Of a stretch of 40,122 bases of DNA, positions 21,544-29,454 are shown piece after piece. Each line of letters begins with the position of its first letter. Within the stretch, counting starts at the first letter, position 1. Position numbers and translations under genes: made by a program. Below the pieces are notes generated by a model. That model did no database searches. It was not told where the DNA came from and saw only the letters and a list, made by a program, of their open reading frames with translations. The stretch is from a virus. The stretch spans positions 1 to 40,122 of the IMG/VR virus record IMGVR_UViG_3300049215_000769. One strand, given 5' to 3'.

Positions 21544-24500
21544 AGCGGCTCGCAGCGTTCCTGACGCTGCTGGCGGTCTGCGGGCTCGCCAGTGCGCAGT
21601 TCAATCCGGTCTCGCTGGGCCTGGGGTTCACTGCCACCGGCAGCACACCGCCCACGACGCTGCAGATCACCACCGCAAGCCTTTCTTCTGCCACCGTCGG
21701 GAGCGCCTACAGCCAGACGCTCACTGCGACTGGCGGCACGGGCACCGGTTACAGCTTCAGCGAGCTGGTCAACTACCCGAACACCGATCGGTGGGAATAC
21801 CTCACGCCCAGCGGCACGATCGGTGGCACCCCCGACAACGCCGAGACCGAGACGGTCACCTATCAGGTCACCGACTCGGGCGGGAACACCGCACAGAAGA
21901 CGTTCTCACTGCCGGTCTCGGCCTCGGGCGCGCTGACCATCGTCAGCCCGACGACGCTCCCGGCTGCCGTCAACAACGGCTATTACGCCTACAAGATCAT
22001 CATCAGCGGCGGCACGCCCCCCTATACGTGCAGCGGCACGAGCGCGCAGCCGCTCACGATTACGCCTGATTGCTGGATCGAAGACACCCCGACCGCGACG
22101 GGCACGGTCACGGTCGGTACGGTCACGGTCACCGATGCCGTGGATGCCACGGCGAGCTTCTCGCCATCCTTCACGGTCAACTCGACGCTCACGCTCGGTG
22201 GCATCGATCAGACTGTTGGGATCATCCGGCTGCCGCCGGCCTATGCCGGCCAGTATTACCAGTACCAGTTCCATGCCTACGGCGGCAGTGGCTCGGGATA
22301 CACCTACACAGCCATCAATGGCCTGCCGGCCTGGGCGGCTGTGTCCGCCTCCGGCCTGCTCTCTGGCACACCGACCTCCAGTGGCTCGATCGAGCCCACC
22401 ATCAAGGTCACCGACAGCAGCAGCAATACGGCCACCGAGCCCGCGCTGGTCAACGTCCTGAATGCCGCGGGCGTCAACCGCCCGAGTTACAACGCCTCGG
22501 TCAATAACGGCTTCTTCACGCTGAACGGTCGCATCTACGACCCGAACGGCAAGCCGTTTCTGATCCACGGCCTGGACCGCAACCACTTCGACAACGTCAG
22601 CTGGGCCGGCGCGGCCAGCATCAACTGGAACCCCGGCCCCTACCTGCTGACGTACAACCAACCGCTGTCCGTGGGCTCCTCAGTGCCCACCGCCGATATC
22701 TCAGCGGCAGCAGCCTGCACGCCCTGCAAGGGCTATGCGTTCTGGGCCACCTGGAGTTTCTTCGAGGGCGGCGCGGGCGGCACGCAGGGCAATTACACCG
22801 TCGGCCCTTCCAGTGTGCTCGGGCAGATATTCACCGCGGTCGGCAACAACAACCAGAAAGTCATCATCCAGTTCAACCCCGACCAGTTCAACGCTACCGG
22901 GCTGCAGGCGGTCGGGGACGGCTACACGCTGCCGCTGTACCTCACGCAGAACTCTTCCTTCGGCGCGGCCAACGTCGGCACCTCCGGGGTGAGCGTCAAC
23001 CCGTCTTATCCCTACGGCTGGTACGAGCAGCAGACCGGAGGCTACGGAGCCAACTGGGTAGGCAATACGAACGTCTATAACGCGTTATTGGCGACGTTCC
23101 AGGCCATCGCCTCCCAGTGGGATGGCGACCCGCGCTTTGAGGCCATCATCGTCGTCGCAGACGATGTGATGTACCCCTACAACGGCACCGGCCTTCAGGG
23201 CTCGACGTACTTCACGCAGCTCACCAACTTGATGCTCGCCATCAAGAGCTACTTCCATCACACAAACGTCGTGCTGCAGATCGCCGGGCAGCAGAGCACC
23301 GCCAGCCAGCAGATGGTGCAGACGCTGGTGCAGGCCGGCGTCATGATGGGCGCCTCCGATACAGCGGGCGCCACGGCCTGGAACGACACCTACACCAGCG
23401 TCACCTTTAGTTCGATCTCGGGCACGACCGGGACGCTCGCCAGCCCCCTGGCCGGATGGGAAGCGGGCAACACCTACACCTGCAAGCTCTCCACCGGCCA
23501 GACCGTCCAGATGACGGTCAGCACGAGTTCCCCGTATACCGCGGTCACATTCTCGCCAGCCGTGACCGGCAGCCCATCGGCCACGGCGACCATCAGTTAC
23601 GCCTGGCCGCAGCTCGGCCCGGAGATGATGGCCTGGGCGGGCATTCAGTCCGCATTCTCTTCCTGGGCACCTCCGTCGCCTGCGCTGCAGACCTACTCCA
23701 CCTCGTTCATGGAGGCGCAGGAAGGGGACTTCTCGAACACGGTCGGCTCACCTGCATTTCCCACGACCTTCACTGCAGCCGACATGGTGCAGGCGCTGAA
23801 TGACAACGTGACCGGCGGGGTCGGGTATCACGGCTCGCACTTCCTGATGAGCTACGGGAACTCGACCGCCTGGGCTGCGCGGCTGGCTTCCTACAACGGA
23901 ACCTCCGGCCTGACGAATACCGGCTACCCCTCGGTGTACGGCTCGGGAGGCGGCCAGAACGGCGCGCTCAGCGGCTCCAACGTCGTGCGGGAGTTCTCGG
24001 GCTTTGGCCAGTACAACCAGAGTGCCACGGCGATGGCCTCTCAGGTCACCAATCAGTACGCGAACAACGGCATCGTGCCGATCATCACGGTGTACGAGCT
24101 GCAGGAAGCCTTCACGGCCTCGGCCAGCGGCACCACGCTCACGGTCACCGCAGTCAACACGACGCCCTCGATGAGCAACGATGGGCTCATCGTCAAGAAC
24201 ATGCAGGTCATCGGCACCGGCATCCCGAACAACCCGCAGTGGACCGGCTCCATCTCCAGCACCACGATGAGCGTGACGGCCATCAGCTCCGGGCCCCTGT
24301 GCGTCGGCATGACGGCCTCGGGGTCCGGTTTCTCCACCACGATTACCGCAGTCCCCGGCGGCGGCGCATGCAGCAGCAGCACCGGCAGCTACACGGTCTC
24401 TTCCAGCCTGACGGAAAGTTCGCAGCCGATCTACGGCAACAACCCAGTCATCACGAATACAGGCGGGGGCACCGGCACCTATTCGCTCAACTACCAGCTC

Positions 24501-25487
24501 AGCGTGGGCTCGGAGTCGATGACGGGGACGTGTGTCACCAGCGGCAATAACGATCCGAATGCGGTCGTGGCCGCGACCAACATGCTGGTGTACGCGCTGA
24601 ATAATGGGCTGGGCTCGGTCGGCAGCAAGATCATGATCAACGTCGCCAACGAGTGGGGCGTGAGCCCGCTCTACAGCGGCCCGAACACGGAGGCGAACTG
24701 GGAAAGCTACTACGCGACCGCGATCTCGTCGCTCCGTTCGGCGGGCTTCTATGGCCCCGTGGTCGTGGACAGCCTGAATGATGCCGAGGATTTCACGGTG
24801 TTCTCGGGTGGCTATGCCCAGACCCTGATCAATTCGGACCCGTACAAGAACGTCGTGATCTCGATGCACCTGTACAACACGACGAACCTTGAAGGGCAGA
24901 TTACGAGCATCAGTCACGGGACCAATGCCGTCATCAAGTTCGCTTACAACGGCGCCACCAATCCGTGGAGCACGTTGACCAACTTTCTCAATCAGGTGTA
25001 TGTCACCGGCGTCTCGGGCATGACCCAGATCAACGGCCAGACCATCACGGTGACCTCGATCGGCAGCTGTTCGGCGGGCGCGTGCAGTCTGAACACGAAC
25101 CTCGATACCTCCTCCTATGGGACGTACACGAGCGGCGGTCAGGTGTTCGACGGCGCGCACTACCAGATCCGCTTCGCCTCGCTCGCCAATTATCAGGCGA
25201 TGGGCATTCCGATCATCGTGGGCGAGTACGGGCCTCCGGGATTGAACAACACCACGGCGGGTCTCTCGCAATTCGCTGCGGCTTCCATCTCCTACAACAT
25301 CGGGGAGATCGAATGGGCGTGGGATGACAGCAGCTGCTCGGGCTCCTGGTCGGGCTGGTTCAACGACACGCTCAGTTGCGGAAACTACTCCAAGCCCTCG
25401 GATCTCACCGAGCCCGGCATGGATGTGATCGACAATCCCCGAACGGGACGCAGCATGCTCGGTGTGCCTGTGCCGGTGTTCCATTGA
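21540..25487 (+). CDS. Secreted multidomain glycoside hydrolase (GH5-like) with Ig-like and FCCH-like inserts
   Basis: A 1315-residue exported protein. A signal peptide (MKRLAAFLTLLAVCGLASA) is followed by putative-Ig (He_PIG-like) repeats at about 38-310 (ATVGSAYSQTLTATGGTGTG; LPAWAAVSASGLLSGTPTSS). An N-G-R-I-Y-D-P-N-G-K-P-F segment (about 329-340) opens the enzyme part. Residues from about 810 resemble a GH5 mannanase/cellulase barrel: NVVREFSGFG, IVPIITVYELQ, INVANEWG with acid/base Glu1038, ISMHLYN, and IIVGEYGPPG with nucleophile Glu1229. Three beta inserts interrupt it: about 607-688, 860-993 and 1118-1200; the last resembles an E1-FCCH-like phage module. Residues 350-800 are not assigned. 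Likely degrades a surface or environmental polysaccharide. It is coupled at both ends to its neighbours. Confidence 0.78.
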   Translation: MKRLAAFLTLLAVCGLASAQFNPVSLGLGFTATGSTPPTTLQITTASLSSATVGSAYSQTLTATGGTGTGYSFSELVNYPNTDRWEYLTPSGTIGGTPDNAETETVTYQVTDSGGNTAQKTFSLPVSASGALTIVSPTTLPAAVNNGYYAYKIIISGGTPPYTCSGTSAQPLTITPDCWIEDTPTATGTVTVGTVTVTDAVDATASFSPSFTVNSTLTLGGIDQTVGIIRLPPAYAGQYYQYQFHAYGGSGSGYTYTAINGLPAWAAVSASGLLSGTPTSSGSIEPTIKVTDSSSNTATEPALVNVLNAAGVNRPSYNASVNNGFFTLNGRIYDPNGKPFLIHGLDRNHFDNVSWAGAASINWNPGPYLLTYNQPLSVGSSVPTADISAAAACTPCKGYAFWATWSFFEGGAGGTQGNYTVGPSSVLGQIFTAVGNNNQKVIIQFNPDQFNATGLQAVGDGYTLPLYLTQNSSFGAANVGTSGVSVNPSYPYGWYEQQTGGYGANWVGNTNVYNALLATFQAIASQWDGDPRFEAIIVVADDVMYPYNGTGLQGSTYFTQLTNLMLAIKSYFHHTNVVLQIAGQQSTASQQMVQTLVQAGVMMGASDTAGATAWNDTYTSVTFSSISGTTGTLASPLAGWEAGNTYTCKLSTGQTVQMTVSTSSPYTAVTFSPAVTGSPSATATISYAWPQLGPEMMAWAGIQSAFSSWAPPSPALQTYSTSFMEAQEGDFSNTVGSPAFPTTFTAADMVQALNDNVTGGVGYHGSHFLMSYGNSTAWAARLASYNGTSGLTNTGYPSVYGSGGGQNGALSGSNVVREFSGFGQYNQSATAMASQVTNQYANNGIVPIITVYELQEAFTASASGTTLTVTAVNTTPSMSNDGLIVKNMQVIGTGIPNNPQWTGSISSTTMSVTAISSGPLCVGMTASGSGFSTTITAVPGGGACSSSTGSYTVSSSLTESSQPIYGNNPVITNTGGGTGTYSLNYQLSVGSESMTGTCVTSGNNDPNAVVAATNMLVYALNNGLGSVGSKIMINVANEWGVSPLYSGPNTEANWESYYATAISSLRSAGFYGPVVVDSLNDAEDFTVFSGGYAQTLINSDPYKNVVISMHLYNTTNLEGQITSISHGTNAVIKFAYNGATNPWSTLTNFLNQVYVTGVSGMTQINGQTITVTSIGSCSAGACSLNTNLDTSSYGTYTSGGQVFDGAHYQIRFASLANYQAMGIPIIVGEYGPPGLNNTTAGLSQFAAASISYNIGEIEWAWDDSSCSGSWSGWFNDTLSCGNYSKPSDLTEPGMDVIDNPRTGRSMLGVPVPVFH

Positions 25488-26317
25488 AGCGGCTGATCGC
25501 AATCCTTGCGCTCCTGTGCGCGCCGGCCGCCTTCGCCTACAACAGCTCGGGTGTTGTGGCGCTGCCGAACTACACCACCACGACCTCCTACACCACCACC
25601 TGGAGCGTGAGCGCAGGGGATACGCTGCTGGTGCTTGAGAACACGATCGATAACAACAACAACACGAGCGCACTGCAATCCGTGTTCGACGGGCAGGGCA
25701 CCTACACCCAGGATGCCGTCTATGACTGGCAGACGCATTCCTGGTTCGGGGTGTGGCGGCTGAGCAATGCGAACGCCGGCACTCACGCGATCGATCTTCA
25801 GCCGATCAGCGGCGGCGATGACTACAGCACGATTGTGGTACTGGAGCTGCCGGGGACATGGTCCTTCGACACCACCTGGCTGTACTCAGGGAACAGCTAC
25901 GGGACCAGCATCTCCTTCAACGCCTCAGCCCCAACCGGATCGGGGAATCTCCAGATCGGCATGGCATCGATCAATCTCACGAGCGATCCACCCTCGCAAA
26001 CGCCCGTGGGATGGACCAGCCTCGGGCTCACCGGTAGCCAGTGGCCCTCCGGCGGCTGGGCCTATATCAGCTCCAATTCCGCGCAAACTCTGAACTGGGG
26101 CACGACCATGACCGCGGCTTCCTGGGGTGGCCTTGTCGTGGACTATCAGCAATCGGCCGTGGCCTGCTCACATAACTTCTGGTCCTCGACCGGCGGCTGG
26201 ACTCAGCCCAACGGCTCCAGCGGATCATTCTGGAATGTGGCTTCTGGCACCTTCTCCACGCCGAACTGCTCCACCGGTTCCTTCTGGCGGCAGGACGGCA
26301 ACAAGGCGGCGAACTGA
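25484..26317 (+). CDS. Secreted beta-sandwich protein with signal peptide (TTG start)
   Basis: A 277-residue protein starting at TTG 25484, which overlaps the hydrolase stop as TTGA, the same geometry as the ATGA overlaps of its neighbours. The signal peptide is MKRLIAILALLCAPAAFA. The mature domain (SAGDTLLVLENTIDNNN, AVYDWQTHSWFGVWRL, TIVVLELPGTWSFD, GNLQIGMASINL) follows the same strand order as the 18772 product, so the two are likely paralogues. The C-terminus is Trp/Ser-rich with three Cys. Its stop overlaps the ATG of the neck terminator, so the cassette is in one coupled chain with virion genes. Function unknown. Confidence 0.65.
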   Translation: MKRLIAILALLCAPAAFAYNSSGVVALPNYTTTTSYTTTWSVSAGDTLLVLENTIDNNNNTSALQSVFDGQGTYTQDAVYDWQTHSWFGVWRLSNANAGTHAIDLQPISGGDDYSTIVVLELPGTWSFDTTWLYSGNSYGTSISFNASAPTGSGNLQIGMASINLTSDPPSQTPVGWTSLGLTGSQWPSGGWAYISSNSAQTLNWGTTMTAASWGGLVVDYQQSAVACSHNFWSSTGGWTQPNGSSGSFWNVASGTFSTPNCSTGSFWRQDGNKAAN

Positions 26318-26844
26318 TGACCGTCAACACAACCCCGATCCTGAGTGATGTGCTCACCGATGTGGTGGCCGTCATCAATTCCATCGTGCCGCCCAAGGTC
26401 TCGGTCATGCGTGGTATCGCCAACCGCGTGGCCGCCCCTAACCCGATTCCAGGGTTCGTGGTCGTTACCCCGCTGTATCAGGGCCGGCTCGCCTGGAACG
26501 TGAACCAGACGCCCGCGGGGCCTTTGCCGAGTACCGAGACGGTGCGGCAGTCCACACGCGCGGACCTGCAGATCGACTTCTATGGGACCTATTCAGGCGT
26601 CTGGGCCGCTCAGTTCGTGACGCTCTGGCGTGATGAGTACGCCTGCGCCCTCATGCAGAACAGCCAGCCACTGTATGCCGATGAGGCTCGCATGATCCCG
26701 CTGGTCGACAGCGAGCAGCAGTACGAGGAACGCTGGATGGTCGAAGCGGCCGCCCAGTACAACCCCGTGACCACCGTATCTCAGGGCTACGCGGACGCGC
26801 TGGATGTCACCTTGATCGACGTGGAGCAGCGTTACCCGACATGA
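26317..26844 (+). CDS. Neck terminator protein (gp12-like)
   Basis: The 175-residue product matches the phage neck terminator pattern: MRGIANRVAAP...GFVVVTPLYQGRLAWNVNQ, then T-x-x-QSTRADLQIDFYG, WAAQFVTLWRDEYAC, QPLYADEARMIPLVDSEQQYEERW and FADALDV-like (YADALDVTLIDVEQRYP). These proteins cap the tail and receive the head connector. Normally it would follow the 14557 neck gene directly, so the 11.2-kb secreted-protein cassette interrupts the module. A TATAGT box follows its stop. Confidence 0.82.
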   Translation: MTVNTTPILSDVLTDVVAVINSIVPPKVSVMRGIANRVAAPNPIPGFVVVTPLYQGRLAWNVNQTPAGPLPSTETVRQSTRADLQIDFYGTYSGVWAAQFVTLWRDEYACALMQNSQPLYADEARMIPLVDSEQQYEERWMVEAAAQYNPVTTVSQGYADALDVTLIDVEQRYPT

Positions 26845-26856
26845 GCTATCTCACAG

Positions 26857-26874
26857 TATAGTCGTCCGGCGACG
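26857..26874 (+). promoter_or_regulatory. TATAGT box with small hairpin before the sheath gene
   Basis: GTATAGTC (TATAGT 26857-26862) lies in the 47-base gap between neck terminator and sheath. It is followed by a short inverted repeat CGTC/GACG (26863-26866/26871-26874), then AGGGA and the ATG at 26892. The best -35-like hexamer (TTACCC, 26832-26837) is weak and 19 bases away. It is one of six related boxes. Confidence 0.45.
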
Positions 26875-26891
26875 CCAGACAGGGACTTAGC

Positions 26892-28376
26892 ATGACCATT
26901 CCGGCATCGCAATTCGTGAACGTGATTCCGTCCGTCTTGAGCGCGGGTGCGCCGCCGCTCTCGATGTCGGGACTCATCGTCACGGAGGACACCTCCATCC
27001 CGATTGGCACGGTGCAGAGCTTCGCCAGTGCCACAGCGGTCTCGAACTGGTTCGGTGCGAGCTCCAATCAGGCCGCGCTCGCCAATGTGTACTTCAACGG
27101 TTACAACGGCGCGACCCAGCTGCCCGGCAATCTTCTGTTCGCGCAGTACAACGCCTCCAACGTGGCGGCCTACGTGCGCGGTGGATCGGTCTCGGCCCTG
27201 ACGCTCACGCAGATCCAGGCGCTCTCCGGCACGATCTCGATCCAGGTCAACGGCACGACCTACACGACCGGCAACATCAATCTGTCCAGCGCCACGAGCT
27301 TCAGCAACGCGGCAACGCTGATCACTACGGCGCTGATCTCGGTGAGCGCGCCGGCGACCTGTACTTACGATTCGCTGCGCACGGCCTTCGTCATCACCTC
27401 GAACACCACCGGCTCATCGAGCACGATCGCGTTCCCGACGGACTCTTCCCTGTCGCCCTCGCTGTACCTGCAGGCCGCCCAGGGCGCCGTGATCTCCCAG
27501 GGTGCGAACGCCACGACGGCTGCGGCGCTCATGAATACGGTGATCGGCATCACGACGAACTGGGCGAGCTTCACGACCGACTGGCTGCCAACCCTCACGG
27601 TGATGGAGGCGTTTGCCAGCTGGGTCACGACCCAGAACAACCAGTTCCTGTACGTCCCATACGACAACAACGCTGCGGCCGAGTCGCCCAATGCCAGCGG
27701 CGTGATCGGCACGGTGACCGCCAACTACAACGGCGTGTGCTGCGTCTGGAACCCCTCCGGCCTCATTGCGGCCTTCGTAATGGGCACCATCGCATCGATC
27801 AACTTCAATGCGACTGGCGGCCGGATCACCTTCGCGTATAAGAGCGGTAGCGGATTGTCGGCCGACATCACCAGCCAGACGGTCTATCAAGCGCTGGTGG
27901 GCAATCACTACAACGCCTACGTCTCGGTGGCGAGCGCGACCGAGGCCTTCACGTTCTTCCAGAATGGGCAGGTTTCGGGCACCTGGGCGTGGCTGGACAG
28001 CTACGTCAACCAGATCTACTTCAACGCGGCCTTTAAGGGCGCGCTGATCACATTTCTCAGCCAGGTCAACTCGGTCCCGTACAACAACGCGGGCTACGCG
28101 AGCATCGCCGCGGCGCTGCAGCCGGTCATCAATCAGATGCTAACCTTCGGGGCGGCCGTGGCGGGCGGCACGCTCTCGGGCTCTCAGGCGGCCGAGGTGA
28201 ACGCAGCCACCGGCGTCAATGCGGCGCAGGCCATTGAGAGTAACGGCTACTTCCTGCAGATCACGGCGCCCTCAGCTTCGGTGCAGGCCGCGCGCGGCTC
28301 ACCGACGATCAACTACTGGTACTTTGATGGCGAGAGTATCCAGTCGATCACGATGGGCAGCATCGACGTGGAGTGA
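26892..28376 (+). CDS. Contractile tail sheath protein (DUF3383-like)
   Basis: A 494-residue protein with the DUF3383 layout: SQFVNVIPSVLSAGAPPLSM at the N-terminus, IPIGTVQSFASATAVSNWFG (about 37-56), ANVYFNGYNGATQLPGNLLFAQY, a variable beta domain (about 100-200), and a conserved C-terminal half with FMGTIASINF-like, GLSADITSQTVYQALVG and YWYFDGESIQSITMGSIDVE. It forms the contractile sheath, so the phage is a myovirus by morphology. AGGGA precedes the ATG. The tube gene follows 3 bases later. Confidence 0.87.
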   Translation: MTIPASQFVNVIPSVLSAGAPPLSMSGLIVTEDTSIPIGTVQSFASATAVSNWFGASSNQAALANVYFNGYNGATQLPGNLLFAQYNASNVAAYVRGGSVSALTLTQIQALSGTISIQVNGTTYTTGNINLSSATSFSNAATLITTALISVSAPATCTYDSLRTAFVITSNTTGSSSTIAFPTDSSLSPSLYLQAAQGAVISQGANATTAAALMNTVIGITTNWASFTTDWLPTLTVMEAFASWVTTQNNQFLYVPYDNNAAAESPNASGVIGTVTANYNGVCCVWNPSGLIAAFVMGTIASINFNATGGRITFAYKSGSGLSADITSQTVYQALVGNHYNAYVSVASATEAFTFFQNGQVSGTWAWLDSYVNQIYFNAAFKGALITFLSQVNSVPYNNAGYASIAAALQPVINQMLTFGAAVAGGTLSGSQAAEVNAATGVNAAQAIESNGYFLQITAPSASVQAARGSPTINYWYFDGESIQSITMGSIDVE

Positions 28377-28379
28377 CGC

Positions 28380-28817
28380 ATGGCCGATATCACCAGTGCC
28401 AACAGTAAGTTCTACCTGACCGTCCCCGACGTCTTTCCCGTCGCCCAGCTGGTGCAGGGCTATGCCACGGACGATGCCTTCGCCTCCGAGGAGATCGATG
28501 TTGCGGAGGTGATGATGGGCGTGGATGGCCGCATGTCGAGTGGCTACATCCCAGTCGTGACCCCCATGGAGATCGTGCTGCAAGCCGACTCGCCCTCGAT
28601 CCTCGGAGTGTTCGAGGCCTGGCACTCGACCAATCTTTCCAACCAGGTGAATTATCTGGCCAGCGGCCTGATCCTGATGCCGTCGATCGGCACTCAGTAC
28701 CAGCTGGCCAATGGCGTGCTGCTCCGTGTGACGCCATTTCCGCAGGCGAAGAAGGTGCTGCAGCCGGTTCGCTATCGGATCGTGTGGGAGAGCTACAAGG
28801 CTCAGCCGGTGGCGTAA
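28380..28817 (+). CDS. Tail tube protein
   Basis: The 145-residue protein starts MADITSANSKFYLTVPDVFP and contains LVQGYATDDAFASEEIDVAEVMMGVDGRMSSGY (split here by the sheath-tube family pattern), MEIVLQADSPS and a C-terminal KVLQPVRYRIVWES. This is the pattern of the inner tube protein that follows DUF3383 sheaths. It polymerises into the tube through which DNA passes. The stop overlaps the start of the tail assembly chaperone (TAATG). Confidence 0.82.
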   Translation: MADITSANSKFYLTVPDVFPVAQLVQGYATDDAFASEEIDVAEVMMGVDGRMSSGYIPVVTPMEIVLQADSPSILGVFEAWHSTNLSNQVNYLASGLILMPSIGTQYQLANGVLLRVTPFPQAKKVLQPVRYRIVWESYKAQPVA

Positions 28818-29278
28818 TGGCGCGGCGTAAGCACACCGTCGTTATTCCTGGAGAACGTTCTGACCATCCGCACTGCCGGGACAATGGCAAAACGTTCATC
28901 CTGACGGAGATGCCAGCCGATCAGGGCGAACGCTGGTGCCTGAAAGCTCGCATGCTGATTGCCGAGGCTACCGGTACGCCAAAGGCTGAGCCGGCAGATG
29001 AAGGGGAGGCTGCTGCCCTGGCCAATATGGGCATCGACTTCAACAATCTACGCATCTGGCGTGCGCTGTCTGATCCATCCTTAGATGAGGTTTGGAATTT
29101 CATTCACTATCAGCATAAGCCTGGGCATCCTGCCCTACCTATTACGACTGGCGAGAACTCTCCCATTGAGGAGATCGAGACGCGCCTGCTCTTGCGAGCG
29201 GAGGCGCTTAAACTCAACTTGGGTTTTTCGCAGGCCGCCGAGCGCCTGAGCTCGGCATCGGGCCAGAGCACCACCTAG
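28817..29278 (+). CDS. Tail assembly chaperone, short form (G-like)
   Basis: The 153-residue protein has the chaperone layout: a basic start, KTFILTEMPADQGERWCLKA (about 26-45), a middle helical part and EEIETRLLLRAEALKLNLGF (about 118-137). Such proteins bind the tape measure during tail assembly, like lambda gpG. The start at 28817 overlaps the tube stop. A slippery heptamer G-GGT-TTT lies in its frame at 29221-29227, so a fraction of ribosomes should shift by -1 and make a longer G-T-like fusion. Base composition becomes less GC-rich here. Confidence 0.78.
   Translation: MARRKHTVVIPGERSDHPHCRDNGKTFILTEMPADQGERWCLKARMLIAEATGTPKAEPADEGEAAALANMGIDFNNLRIWRALSDPSLDEVWNFIHYQHKPGHPALPITTGENSPIEEIETRLLLRAEALKLNLGFSQAAERLSSASGQSTT
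29221..29256 (+). promoter_or_regulatory. Programmed -1 frameshift signal in the tail chaperone gene
   Basis: The heptamer GGGTTTT (29221-29227) reads G GGT TTT in the chaperone frame, a canonical X-XXY-YYZ slippery site. Nine bases downstream begins a perfect 7-bp hairpin, GCCGAGC (29237-29243) with GCTCGGC (29250-29256), loop of six. The -1 frame has no stop from 29227 to 29452, so slippage joins the first 137 residues to 75 residues ending at 29454. Site, spacing, hairpin and open -1 frame agree. Confidence 0.75.
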
Positions 29279-29292
29279 TCGGATACGAAAAC

Positions 29293-29454
29293 GTGCCGCG
29301 GGTCATCGCAATCATTGTGAGCGCCCGCAAGGCTACGCTCCGAGAGCTGCAGACCTTCTACAGTCTGCGCGACGCCTATGATCTGTTAGAAATAATCTCT
29401 GTTGACGCTGTCAACGAGCGTCGTGTGATGGAGCACGCCAAACGCCATGGCTAA
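29293..29454 (+). CDS. Tail assembly chaperone, second part (T-like, reached by frameshift)
   Basis: In the -1 frame relative to the preceding gene lies a 53-codon stretch from GTG 29293: PRVIAIIVSARKATLRELQT, then SLRDAYDLLEIISVDAVNE. The R-E-L-Q-x-x-Y-x-L-x-D-A-Y-D-L-L-E-I pattern is that of the second tail chaperone ORF, which binds the tape measure. It has no clear ribosome site at the GTG, and the frame is open back to the slippery site, so the fusion (about 212 residues in all) is the likely product. It overlaps the tape measure gene by 8 bases. Confidence 0.72.
   Translation: MPRVIAIIVSARKATLRELQTFYSLRDAYDLLEIISVDAVNERRVMEHAKRHG

Noticed and set aside
23748-25673. A 641-codon open frame on the minus strand
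   Set aside because: It lies fully opposite the glycoside hydrolase and the start of the next gene, has Arg/His-rich nonsense composition and no domain; it is a by-product of GC-rich codon bias.
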